Shown here: one piece after another, positions 45,864-53,891 of the stretch
Layout: each line of letters opens with the position of its first letter
Position numbering within the stretch: position 1 is the first letter of the stretch
Assembly (NCBI GenBank): GCA_964461435.1
Contig: CAYWUI010000014.1
Coordinates: forward strand, 3,778-67,777
DNA from: G020354785 sp964461435
GTDB lineage: Bacteria; Bacteroidota; Bacteroidia; Bacteroidales; UBA10428
Length of the DNA: 64,000 bases
Direction of reading: 5' to 3'
The notes under the pieces: generated by a model
Databases searched by the model: none
The model's input: the letters and a program-made list of their open reading frames with translations, nothing else
What the model was told of the DNA's origin: nothing
Made by a program: the position numbers and the translations under genes

Positions 45864-46133
45864 TTACTCTTTCTTTTTCTTTTCTATATGACTTTTATAC
45901 TTGCTGTAGTACTTATCAACCCGGCCGGCAGAATCGACGAATTTCATTTTCCCGGTATAAAAGGGATGTGAAGTATTTGATATTTCAAGTTTTATCAGCG
46001 GGTATTCTTTACCATCATCAAGCTTGACCGTCTCCTTTGACGGGGCAGTAGACCGGGTTATGAACGTATATCCGTTTGACATATCCCTGAAAGCCACAAG
46101 CCTGTAATTCTTTGGATGTAAATCCTTTTTCAT
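45864..46133 (-). CDS. rpmE2: Ribosomal protein bL31, type B
   Basis: Large-subunit ribosomal protein at the intersubunit bridge. The 89 residues start MKKDLHPKNYRLVAFRDMSN and contain GKEYPLIKLEISNTSHPFYT and GRVDKYYSKY. The zinc-binding cysteines of the A type are absent, so it is the zinc-independent form. A promoter with both boxes and a downstream terminator show it is a single-gene transcription unit. Confidence 0.96.
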   Translation of the reverse strand: MKKDLHPKNYRLVAFRDMSNGYTFITRSTAPSKETVKLDDGKEYPLIKLEISNTSHPFYTGKMKFVDSAGRVDKYYSKYKSHIEKKKKE

Positions 46134-46173
46134 CTTTATAAGTATAATTTTAATATTTTTAATTAGGGGACTG

Positions 46174-46204
46174 CAAAGTTACTACATTGCCAATAAAACT
46201 CAAA
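46174..46204 (-). promoter_or_regulatory. Bacteroidota-type promoter of rpmE2
   Basis: On the minus strand TTTG (46204-46201), 19 bases, then TAACTTTG (46181-46174). This is a full match to TTTG-N19-TAnnTTTG, ending 40 bases before the rpmE2 start codon. It is the best promoter match found in the window and supports assigning the DNA to Bacteroidota. Confidence 0.65.
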
Positions 46205-46218
46205 ATAATATATGTTTT

Positions 46219-47406
46219 TTATTTCTCTGTGTCGGCATTTCCCGGTAATTCATTCGTAAATCTCTGAAACCTGGCATTCCTGTCAAAAAGGTATCTGTAA
46301 GTGATATGTGTCTTGTATTTTGTTGCTTCAATTTGCTGATAAACTTTTATCATTTTAGGATTATAATCGCCAACCCATGCTAATTCAACGGATTTGTAAT
46401 TTGGCTTTTTTAATATTGCTTTCTGATATTGAAGAAATAAAGCCGCAAGGACCCCTGATCTCTGGTGAGCTTCCACTACCCCGAAAATAGTCACCCTGGA
46501 ACGTGTTATTACCTTCCGTTTCTTAAGGTAGAGGAGTTTAATTATGCTCCATAAGTTCAACTTGCCGTTAATCGATTTTAATATCTGGTTAACATCAGGT
46601 ATTGCTACCACAAACGCTATCGGATTGCCCTGGTAATAGGCAAGCCAGATAAATTCTTCATCAATAAGATTCCTCGAAACATTTATTAATAATTCTACGT
46701 CTTCATACTTTAAAGGGGTATAGGTCTTCAGAAATTCCGACCATATTATATTGTATAGTTTTACAATATCATTTATAAATTTCTCCTTTTCCTTAAAGCT
46801 GAAATGGAGGTAAGAATACCCTTCCTTGTTTGCAACAAACTCTGCATACTTAACCATCCTTTCGTGATAGGGCTTGTCAGCAGGCCTGTAATAGCTGTAT
46901 TCTTCATAGTAAGTCTTAAATCCGTAACTCTCAAATAATTCCCTGTAATACGGATAATTGTATGGCATGCCGTATACAGGCTCTGAATACCCTTCTACCA
47001 GTAACCCCCAGTGAAAAAAATTCTCTCCAAAATTAACAGGGCCATCCATAGCCTGCATATCTTTACCTTTTAACCATTCCTTTGCGGTATCAAACAGCAA
47101 GAAAGCCGCCTCTTTATCATTAACACATTCAAAAAAACCTATTCCTCCCGTAGGCTGTGGATTGTTAGATGCTTTCCTTTTATCATAAAATGCCGCTATC
47201 CTCCCTGCCAGCTTCCCTTTATTATCTTTTAATATCCATCTCGCAGCTTCTCCATGTTTAAAGGACGAGTTGGTGCCCGGATTGAATATGTTTTCGATTT
47301 CCATATCCAAAGGACTAATCCAGTTTTTATCGTCTTTATATATTATTTTCGGAACCCTTATAAAGTCCTTATTTGTTTTTTTATCTGATACTTCCTGTAT
47401 ATACAT
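46219..47406 (-). CDS. GNAT-like N-acyltransferase family protein (YghO-type)
   Basis: A 395-residue cytosolic protein. It contains WISPLDMEIENIFNPGTN, RIAAFYDKRKA with GGIGFFECVNDKEAAFLLFD in the first half, DGPVNFGENFFHWGLLVEGY and PYNYPYYRELFESYGFKTYY in the middle, and a second GNAT-like segment VFGVVEAHQRSGVLAAL (seen as TIFGVVEAHQRSGVLAALFL), which resembles an acetyl-CoA loop. The layout matches the YghO-like family found widely in Bacteroidota. Substrate unknown; a role in lipid or sphingolipid metabolism has been suggested for relatives but cannot be read from the sequence. Confidence 0.75.
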   Translation of the reverse strand: MYIQEVSDKKTNKDFIRVPKIIYKDDKNWISPLDMEIENIFNPGTNSSFKHGEAARWILKDNKGKLAGRIAAFYDKRKASNNPQPTGGIGFFECVNDKEAAFLLFDTAKEWLKGKDMQAMDGPVNFGENFFHWGLLVEGYSEPVYGMPYNYPYYRELFESYGFKTYYEEYSYYRPADKPYHERMVKYAEFVANKEGYSYLHFSFKEKEKFINDIVKLYNIIWSEFLKTYTPLKYEDVELLINVSRNLIDEEFIWLAYYQGNPIAFVVAIPDVNQILKSINGKLNLWSIIKLLYLKKRKVITRSRVTIFGVVEAHQRSGVLAALFLQYQKAILKKPNYKSVELAWVGDYNPKMIKVYQQIEATKYKTHITYRYLFDRNARFQRFTNELPGNADTEK

Positions 47407-47514
47407 TTGTATTTAACAGTTTATTAGTATAGGTTATTTAAGGTCTATAAATATAAGATTTTTATCATAAAATTAAATTATTACATTTAATTTTATAATA
47501 TGTGAAAAGATATT

Positions 47515-47522
47515 TAAATTTG
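47515..47522 (+). promoter_or_regulatory. Candidate promoter -7 element for tRNA-His
   Basis: TAAATTTG matches TAnnTTTG, with TTTT twenty bases upstream standing in for TTTG. It would give a precursor with about 30 bases ahead of the tRNA. Confidence 0.45.
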
Positions 47523-47558
47523 CAGCCCGTGAATTGTGAGGGTTTGTATAAAATATAC

Positions 47559-47634
47559 GGTGGATGTAGCTCAGTTGGTTAGAGCACTGGATTGTGGTTC
47601 CAGGAGTCGTGGGTTCGAATCCCATCTTCCACCC
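47559..47634 (+). tRNA. tRNA-His (anticodon GTG)
   Basis: A 76-base cloverleaf with the extra 5' G (G-1 at 47559) opposite C73 (47634), the identity element of tRNA-His. The D arm is TAGCTCAGTTGGTTAGAGCA; the anticodon stem CTGGA/TCCAG encloses the loop TTGTGGT with GTG at 47594-47596; the T arm is GTGGGTTCGAATCCCA. CCA is not encoded, so it is added afterwards. Confidence 0.97.
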
Positions 47635-47651
47635 GAAAAACTCAAAAAAAT

Positions 47652-47696
47652 AACCGGCACCCTTGATTATTGGTCAATTGCAAGTGCCGGTTTTTT
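47652..47696 (+). terminator. Bidirectional rho-independent terminator
   Basis: AACCGGCAC (47652-47660) pairs with GTGCCGGTT (47684-47692), followed by T-rich sequence on the plus strand after tRNA-His. On the minus strand the same hairpin is followed by ATTTTTTT, so it also ends transcripts of the broken gene at 47702-48216. Confidence 0.75.
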
Positions 47697-47701
47697 AATT
47701 C

Positions 47702-48216
47702 CTAATCTACTGGCAGTTTTCTGGTCGTAGTATTTATTGCTGAGTTTATTTTAACATTGATTTTACAGAAATATACCCCGGGATTGAATCCCTCCGTAAC
47801 AATGGGTATTTCATGATCTCCCGCATTAAGTCTGCCCATATACTTCACCAGCAGCCTGTTTCCTGAAGATGTGTAAATTTCAATCCATACCCTGGAGGCT
47901 TCATCAAGCTCAGGGCGGGCGTATGTTAATCCTTTTCCATATCTGCAGTATTATTCCAGTGTTCGTGAACACCAAGGCTTCCTATAGGGGAACCCGTGTT
48001 GTCAGGATCGTATGTTATGCCGGCAAGAATTACTGCATTTTTAATGTTCTTTTCCTGAATAGCTTTGTTTAGTCCTTCCAGCATATCTGTCCCGGGATGC
48101 ATCTGGACAATTTCAGCTCTTTCAAATTCTGTAGTAGTTATATCTGTATTTATAGCCCCTTCCCGGGCATAAATAAACAAGGGAACAAGAAACCAGAATA
48201 TCATTATTGTTTTCAT
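47702..48216 (-). pseudogene. Broken secreted-protein gene: PPC-like start, foreign middle, frameshifted T9SS sorting domain
   Basis: The first frame (48216-47926) gives a signal peptide (IMIFWFLVPLFIYA), then a PPC/DUF296-like start (FERAEIVQMHPGTDML, KNIKNAVILAGI). It jumps to TYDPDNTGSPIGSLGVHEHW, which resembles the end of a different family of secreted Bacteroidota proteins, and stops. A second frame overlaps the stop and continues: RVWIEIYTSSGNRLLVKYMG, FNPGVYFCKINVKI, ending with a stop at 47702. That is a T9SS-like sorting domain. An internal deletion joining two parts, and then a frameshift, would explain this. A working short protein from the first frame cannot be excluded. Confidence 0.65.
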
Positions 48217-48231
48217 AAATTTAAAGATCTG

Positions 48232-48801
48232 TTAATTTTCAGACGATTTAAGTTTCTCAATAATAAAGTCAGCAAGGATATAGCCCAGGCCTATTCCCAA
48301 TCCGTATATAACCCCAAATCTCAATGACTGCTTCAGATAAAAAACAAACGCCAGATCACCCTCAACTTTGTAAACATTAAAAACAAAGATATTAAACATA
48401 AGCATCACGAAAAATATTAAACTAAATGAGACTATCCATACTACCAGCGGGATTAGTTTGAATTTACGAGGATTTGCAGTTTGCAATATTTTGTAGGATA
48501 AAAAAGTAAATATGCCGATTGTAATAAACCATAAAGAATTTCTTATAATCACCAGAAGAGAATCATCCCGCGACCACACAAAAACAATAAACATAGATAT
48601 CAGTAGTCCGAGGTAAATAAAGTCACTGAAACGCCAGAATTTCAGTATGGTGAAGAAAATTATCGCTGTCAGCCCAAAAATCAAATGGTATTTTCCTGTA
48701 CTTTCGAAATTAAAAAGTTCAGTCCCTACAAGTATTAATCCGGTTAAAAAAAAACAAAATGCCAGTGTAATAAAAAAAATCAATGTTCTTATTGTTTTCA
48801 T
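48232..48801 (-). CDS. Multi-pass membrane protein of unknown function
   Basis: A 189-residue protein with six hydrophobic segments: LIFFITLAFCFFLTGLILV, YHLIFGLTAIIFFTIL, FIYLGLLISMFIVFVW, LWFITIGIFTFLSYKIL, LIPLVVWIVSFSLIFFVMLM and a C-terminal FGVIYGLGIGLGYILADFI. Short loops with few conserved charges. I do not recognise the family. It lies 15 bases upstream of the broken PPC-like gene on the same strand and starts with the same MKTI residues, so the two probably shared a transcript. Confidence 0.7.
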   Translation of the reverse strand: MKTIRTLIFFITLAFCFFLTGLILVGTELFNFESTGKYHLIFGLTAIIFFTILKFWRFSDFIYLGLLISMFIVFVWSRDDSLLVIIRNSLWFITIGIFTFLSYKILQTANPRKFKLIPLVVWIVSFSLIFFVMLMFNIFVFNVYKVEGDLAFVFYLKQSLRFGVIYGLGIGLGYILADFIIEKLKSSEN

Positions 48802-48944
48802 AACGTATGTTTTTAAATTTTAGCTCGTAAGCATAAAGAACTATATAATTTATCAAACTTAAAAAGAATTTTATCAATTATTGTATCTAAATATAAATTT
48901 ATGCGTTTAAGAAGTTATCATGCTCTAAATCTAAATTAATATAT

Positions 48945-49325
48945 ATGAAGGATCTAATAATTGAACCAACGAATAAAACGCCGTTAGTCGAATTTCATAC
49001 AAATGGGAAGCTCACCTTAGCCGGCAATTCCTATCCTGAGAATGTCAGGGATTTTTACGGACCTGTGATATCCTGGGTGGACGAACTGGAAACTGATGAA
49101 ATTACACTTGACTTAATAATGGATTATACCAATACAGCTTCAGCAAAAGTACTTCTCGATATGCTGAGAAAATTTGACATTACCACCAGGTTTAAAACTG
49201 TAAATATTAACTGGTATTATGAAGAAGATGATGAAGATACACTGGAAGCAGGGAAAATACTCGAAGATATACTCACTCACTCGACCTTTAAATATGTTGA
49301 GTATGAAAAATCAGCCAGGGAATAA
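48945..49325 (+). CDS. SiaC-family (DUF1987) regulatory phosphoprotein
   Basis: A 126-residue protein with the DUF1987 pattern: VEFHTNGKLTLAGNSYPENV at the start, FYGPVISWVDEL, LDLIMDYTNTASAKVLLDML around the Thr/Ser that is phosphorylated in SiaC (TNTAS corresponds to NTSSS), and NINWYYEEDDEDTLEAGKIL. In Pseudomonas SiaC binds a diguanylate cyclase under control of SiaB kinase and SiaA phosphatase. Neither partner is encoded here, so control of c-di-GMP signalling is not supported by context. It is followed by a strong terminator. Confidence 0.88.
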   Translation: MKDLIIEPTNKTPLVEFHTNGKLTLAGNSYPENVRDFYGPVISWVDELETDEITLDLIMDYTNTASAKVLLDMLRKFDITTRFKTVNINWYYEEDDEDTLEAGKILEDILTHSTFKYVEYEKSARE

Positions 49326-49349
49326 ATAAAAATTAATATCCTGAAAAAA

Positions 49350-49379
49350 AGGCTCCCGGGTTCCGGGAGCTTTTTTTTG
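49350..49379 (+). terminator. Rho-independent terminator after the SiaC-like gene
   Basis: GGCTCCCGG and CCGGGAGC form a tight GC-rich stem with a short loop, followed by eight T. It begins 24 bases after the stop codon. Confidence 0.9.
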
Positions 49380-49582
49380 TATGCACATTTTATTACTATT
49401 GTTAATATCTGTAATCTTAATCCGCAAGTCCCCGTTTTACTGGCAACCGGACTAATATTACCTGTTGATAAAATAATTTGCTTCTATAGGTTATAAATGC
49501 CTAAAATTGTATGACGAAAGTTTTGATTATCACGATATAATCAAGTAGGTTTCATAATGGGGTTAATAATTAGGTTGGAAAA

Positions 49583-49611
49583 GGCTCCGGGCACTCGTCC
49601 GGAGCTTTTTT
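49583..49611 (+). terminator. Second rho-independent terminator, just ahead of the CAAX-protease gene
   Basis: GCTCCGG (49584-49590) pairs with CCGGAGC (49599-49605) and six T follow. It ends 10 bases before a start codon and about 200 bases after the previous terminator, with no open frame of note between. It may end a small transcript or act as an attenuator for the next gene. Confidence 0.75.
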
Positions 49612-49621
49612 AAACATTAAA

Positions 49622-50260
49622 ATGAAAAGATTGGCAGTCCGGATTTCCTGTATACTGGAAATTGCAATTATATTTGTTGGCCTGCCCCTGCTATACAGGT
49701 TTGATTTTATACCGGTACATAAATTCATCCCCCTTTTATTAGTATTTCTGGCCTACCTTATCTGGCTATTAAGAGATAAAACTTTCAGCAAGAAAATATT
49801 CGGCTTCAACTCGTTCAGAAACTGGACTCCGTTGGCAATACGGATGGCATTGTTCTTTTTGGTTTGCACCGTAACAGTACTTATATTTATGCCCGGCAAT
49901 TTTTTTATTTTACCAGGAAAAAATCCTTTACTATTTATACTGATTTTTATTTTTTATCCTTTATGGTCAGCATATCCGCAGGAATTGATTTACAGGGCAT
50001 ATTTCTATCACAGGTTCAGGTCAGTTTTTAAAAATGAAAAATTATTAATAATAATTAATGCATTGTTATTTTCGTTTTCACATATAATTTTTAATAACTG
50101 GATTGCCGTCATTCTGACTTTTTTCGGGAGTCTTTTATTTTCGCATACTTACAAAAAGAGTAATTCCCTGATGGTAACATTCATCGAACATGCCCTTTAT
50201 GGTAACATTATTTTTGCTGTCGGACTTGGCAAATTTTTCTATTTGCCTGTAAATTTCTAG
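49622..50260 (+). CDS. CPBP-family intramembrane metalloprotease (CAAX type II)
   Basis: A 212-residue protein with six to seven membrane helices. The family motifs are seen: PQELIYRAYFYHRF at motif 1 (normally EExxxR, here QELIYR with one Glu), FSFSHIIFNNW at motif 2 (FxxxH) and FIEHALYGNIIFAVG at motif 3 (His). Bacterial CPBP proteins include prenyl-protein proteases and bacteriocin-immunity factors; the substrate is unknown. The loss of one Glu of the EE pair is a change at the metal/water-activating site; the remaining ligands fit. It begins directly after a terminator hairpin. Confidence 0.82.
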   Translation: MKRLAVRISCILEIAIIFVGLPLLYRFDFIPVHKFIPLLLVFLAYLIWLLRDKTFSKKIFGFNSFRNWTPLAIRMALFFLVCTVTVLIFMPGNFFILPGKNPLLFILIFIFYPLWSAYPQELIYRAYFYHRFRSVFKNEKLLIIINALLFSFSHIIFNNWIAVILTFFGSLLFSHTYKKSNSLMVTFIEHALYGNIIFAVGLGKFFYLPVNF

Positions 50261-50297
50261 GTTGCCATAAACATCTGCTCCCCGTTAATGACCTTTT

Positions 50298-52754
50298 CTA
50301 TTCCATCCCGTTTTCAAAGTCTATTTCATTGACTTCCTCATCACGCTTCTGTTGCTTGTAATTATTGAGCCTGTATGTAAGACTTAGTATAACTATCTGG
50401 GGTTCCCTTGTAAATCTGTTGTGTGTATATAAATCTTCGCTTGTCGTTGTAAATTCGAATTTCCTTGTCTTGAAGATATCTCTTGCCTGCAGCGTAAGGC
50501 TTAACCTTTTCTTCATAAAATCCTGCCTTATTGCGGCATTGACATCATAAAAAGCTTTCCTTTCACCCTGTGCAGTGACAGACGGTCCGGAATAGGACCC
50601 TGTAACCTGGAGCCTGGTTCCCCATTGAAACTTGAAGGTGGAATTTATCCTCATATTCCATGTGTTTTTTACCTGCGAAATATCCTCATCCAGTATTTCT
50701 CCTTTAATATGGTAATTAAAAAAGTTAAAACTTGTGTTCAGGTTCCACCACTTATATAATTCAAGATTAGCCATTACCTCGGTACCCAGGGAAAAATCCT
50801 TGTTTAAATTATCAATTGTATGAATCAGGACGTTTTCGGTTGTTGTGGTATCCAGCAATCTTATCCTGGTAATCTTATTGTTGGTCTGCCTGTAATATGC
50901 CTCAATAGCAATAAAGGATTTTCCAAATTGTTTTTGAAAGTTCAGCTCATAGGAATCCGTAAGTTCAGGTTCCAGATTCGGATTTCCAACTCTGATATTC
51001 AGCCTGTCTATATACCGGGTAAACGGATTTAGAACCCATATCCTCGGCCGTTCTATCCGCCGGCTGTAGCTTAACAGCAACTGGTTATTGTTTTTCAGTT
51101 GTTTTGTCAGGTGCACCGTAGGAAAAAGCATTAAGCGGTTATAGGTAAATTCCTCGCCTGAAGTCAGTTGCTTAATTACCCTGTCCGTATACTCCAAGCG
51201 CAGTCCGAGCTGGTAATCGATACCTATAATGTTGCTTGAATAGAGTCCGTAAACTGACTGTATGTTTCTTGATAATTCTATATCATTGGAAAATTCACTA
51301 TTAATAAACCACGCATACTGATCAAAATCATAATCTTCAAAGACAAAATCTGTCCGGTTCATATCTATTCTTGACTGGTATCCTGCTTCAATCTTCCCGT
51401 TATTTACAAATGGCTTAACGTAATCGGCCTTAATCCTCAGCTCATTTTCTGCCTCATCCTGCCTTGAACGCTGTCTTAATGTGCCTGTTCCAGTAATTCC
51501 TGCTGTTTCTTCCTCAGTATCACTTGTATTTATACCCTCGTTTGTATTGTAATAAACCGATGCTAGTAATTGCTGTCCCAGCTGGTCAAATTTGATCTGG
51601 TAATCAAGGTTCACGCTGTAATAATTATTGTTGACTTTAGACATATCACTGCTGTTGTACCATTGATCCGTGAGGGCAGGATCAGAGTATTCATGGTATA
51701 CTGAAGACTGGCTTCTTGTAAATGACCTGTCCCCTGTATTGGCGGAAAGTGTAAGTGAGTGTTTTTCATTAATATTATAATCAAAACCTCCCCTGAATTC
51801 CAGTCCTTCCCGCCTGAACTCCCTGTCACCGTCGGAGTTAACATAGAATATTGTATCACGTAAATAACTTTCCCTGTCCATAAGTCCGGTTCCGCTGAAT
51901 TTCCTGTCATCAAAATTCAGCCCTCCGAAAAAATTAATATTACCTTTCCTATAATTTAACAGGAAATCTGTTGTGTATTTTTCTTTAGTGCCTATTGACG
52001 CATTAAATATCCCCCCGAATCCGCGCTGTTTCTGTTTTTTCATTAATACGTTAATAATGCCCGCCATTCCGTCGGGATCATATTTTGCAGACGGATTTGT
52101 AATAATTTCTATGCTTTGTATGCTGCTTGCAGGTATCTGCTGTAATGCATCATTTCCTTCCAGTATGCTGGGTTTGCCGTCGACGAGGACCCTGAAGTTG
52201 GAGCTTCCTCTTAGAGTAACATTACCCTCCACATCAGTCTGTATTGAAGGTGTATTTTCCAGCACATCGACAGCAGTGCCTCCTGCAGCGCTTATATCCT
52301 CGCTGACGGTTATCACCTTCCTGTCAATTTTATACTCAACACGGGGCCTGTCAGCTGTCACCTCCACTGCCTCAAGGGAAGTATATGCCGGTTCAAGCTT
52401 TATTGTCCCCAAATCAATTATTTTACTACTTGGAGTAATCCTTATTTTTGATACCCTTGACTTTTTGTATCCTATAAAACTCAGTTCAACATAAAAGAAT
52501 CCGTAAGGCAGTTCATTCACGATAAATGAGCCATCCTCACCGGTAATGGTGCCGGTAACAATGGATGAGTCCCTCTGATTATAAACAACAACTGTGGAAT
52601 ATTCGATAAACTGGTTACTGACCTGGTCCTGGACTTTACCTGTTATGACCCCTTCTTTTGGCATATTCCCGGAACCGGGATAACCCTGCGGCGCTTGAGC
52701 AAATGAAATATATGCTAACAACAGCAACACAGGCAAAAAAGTATATTTTCTCAT
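50298..52754 (-). CDS. Outer-membrane beta-barrel family protein (TonB-receptor-like)
   Basis: An 818-residue outer-membrane protein with a signal peptide (TFLPVLLLLAYISFAQ). Residues about 32-115 are a carboxypeptidase-regulatory-like domain (GVITGKVQDQVSNQFIEY, GSFIVNELPYGFFYVELSFI). About 130-240 is a plug (SAAGGTAVDVLENTPSIQTD, IQSIEIITNPSAKYDPDGMAG). The rest is a 22-strand-like barrel ending RFTREPQIVILSLTYRLNNY, then an acidic tail. No clear TonB box. The arrangement is the OMP_b-brl_3 type common in Bacteroidota; transported ligand unknown. No SusD partner is nearby. Confidence 0.9.
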   Translation of the reverse strand: MRKYTFLPVLLLLAYISFAQAPQGYPGSGNMPKEGVITGKVQDQVSNQFIEYSTVVVYNQRDSSIVTGTITGEDGSFIVNELPYGFFYVELSFIGYKKSRVSKIRITPSSKIIDLGTIKLEPAYTSLEAVEVTADRPRVEYKIDRKVITVSEDISAAGGTAVDVLENTPSIQTDVEGNVTLRGSSNFRVLVDGKPSILEGNDALQQIPASSIQSIEIITNPSAKYDPDGMAGIINVLMKKQKQRGFGGIFNASIGTKEKYTTDFLLNYRKGNINFFGGLNFDDRKFSGTGLMDRESYLRDTIFYVNSDGDREFRREGLEFRGGFDYNINEKHSLTLSANTGDRSFTRSQSSVYHEYSDPALTDQWYNSSDMSKVNNNYYSVNLDYQIKFDQLGQQLLASVYYNTNEGINTSDTEEETAGITGTGTLRQRSRQDEAENELRIKADYVKPFVNNGKIEAGYQSRIDMNRTDFVFEDYDFDQYAWFINSEFSNDIELSRNIQSVYGLYSSNIIGIDYQLGLRLEYTDRVIKQLTSGEEFTYNRLMLFPTVHLTKQLKNNNQLLLSYSRRIERPRIWVLNPFTRYIDRLNIRVGNPNLEPELTDSYELNFQKQFGKSFIAIEAYYRQTNNKITRIRLLDTTTTENVLIHTIDNLNKDFSLGTEVMANLELYKWWNLNTSFNFFNYHIKGEILDEDISQVKNTWNMRINSTFKFQWGTRLQVTGSYSGPSVTAQGERKAFYDVNAAIRQDFMKKRLSLTLQARDIFKTRKFEFTTTSEDLYTHNRFTREPQIVILSLTYRLNNYKQQKRDEEVNEIDFENGME

Positions 52755-53041
52755 AAATCTATCCTTTCTGATATTAAAACAAATATATAACCGTTAGACA
52801 ATTTTTAAATCAAAAACTTGCATATAAAGCTAGCAACAAATACTCTCCCGACCATTAAAAAATAAAAATATTTGCCATAGCCCGTCCTTATTGTTCTTCA
52901 TATATGCCCGCATTTTTATCCATTACATGCGAGTTCCCCGTATTATTTGTTAAAAATTACTATCTGATTGCGGTGATAAGCAAATTATTACTAACTTTAT
53001 ATTTAATTAACATTAACAATAATCACTAAACAGTTATAATC

Positions 53042-53764
53042 ATGAAAAAGTTCAATAAGTATTTTTTGCCACTCCTGCTAATTGTCCTTATAGCATTTGT
53101 CTCAACATGCAAAAAGGATGAAGAAGAAGAAGCTCCTGAATATGTAAATCCATCATTTGCGGGACAAACTGAATTAATTACTGCTCCTGAAGCATTAGCT
53201 ACGTCAGGTAACTATTATGCTTCTATAGCATACACTTATGTTACAGTTGTAAACGCCTATGCCAGCCTGTTTGGTAATTTAGTACTCCCTGCAAATGCAA
53301 CACAGGTAAAAAGCACCGGCAAATCGACGCAGGGCGGCGTAACATATACATGGTCAGACGGGATTCATTCGGTTTGGGTTACTTATACGGAAACAAGCTC
53401 AAAATATACCTGGGAATATGATTATGATGAAGGAGAAGGGAGGTACCATCTGATTTATGCTGAAGAACAAAAAGATGGTTCAGGAGGACTAATGAAATTT
53501 AATGATGTTTATTACGAGCAAGAATGGGATATTATTATTGAATGGACAGTAAACAATGATGGCAGTATATTATGGACATGGACAGACATTTATGATAATG
53601 AGGTGCTGGAAGTATTGTGTAATACTGATCATTCAGGATATATTAAATATTATGAAAATGACGTTCTCATGTTGCATATAACCTGGGATGCATTAGGTAA
53701 CGGAACCTGGATTGATTATTCCGATGATCCTCCTTTAAGCGGATCATGGTCTGTTACAAGCTAA
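53042..53764 (+). CDS. Surface-type lipoprotein of unknown function
   Basis: A 240-residue lipoprotein: hydrophobic LPLLLIVLIAFVSTC with the lipid Cys at residue 23, then KKDEEEE, which resembles the acidic surface-export signal of Bacteroidota lipoproteins. The mature part is rich in Trp and Tyr (YTWSDGIHSVWVTYTETSSK, WIIEWTV-like WDIIIEWTVNNDG) and probably all beta. No known domain. A terminator follows 22 bases after the stop; 287 bases of AT-rich DNA with nothing recognisable precede it. Confidence 0.78.
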   Translation: MKKFNKYFLPLLLIVLIAFVSTCKKDEEEEAPEYVNPSFAGQTELITAPEALATSGNYYASIAYTYVTVVNAYASLFGNLVLPANATQVKSTGKSTQGGVTYTWSDGIHSVWVTYTETSSKYTWEYDYDEGEGRYHLIYAEEQKDGSGGLMKFNDVYYEQEWDIIIEWTVNNDGSILWTWTDIYDNEVLEVLCNTDHSGYIKYYENDVLMLHITWDALGNGTWIDYSDDPPLSGSWSVTS

Positions 53765-53786
53765 TACTCATATGAAATTATTTTCC

Positions 53787-53818
53787 AAAGCCTTTGCGCC
53801 CTGCAAAGGCTTTTTTAT
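53787..53818 (+). terminator. Rho-independent terminator
   Basis: AAGCCTTTGC pairs with GCAAAGGCTT across a 5-base loop, followed by T-rich sequence. Ends the lipoprotein transcript. Confidence 0.85.
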
Positions 53819-53836
53819 TTTATTATATACTGCAAG

Positions 53837-53868
53837 TTTCAAAATATTATTTGTAAATGCTATTTTTG
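53837..53868 (+). promoter_or_regulatory. Candidate promoter of gpsA-pgi
   Basis: TTTC (one mismatch to the -33 TTTG), 20 bases, then TATTTTTG matching TAnnTTTG, 23 bases before the gpsA start codon. Confidence 0.5.
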
Positions 53869-53891
53869 TAAGTTATCAGTAAAACGATTTA

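Noticed and set aside
47536..47730. 64-codon open frame over the tRNA
   Set aside because: It is made of tRNA-His and its terminator; no coding signal.
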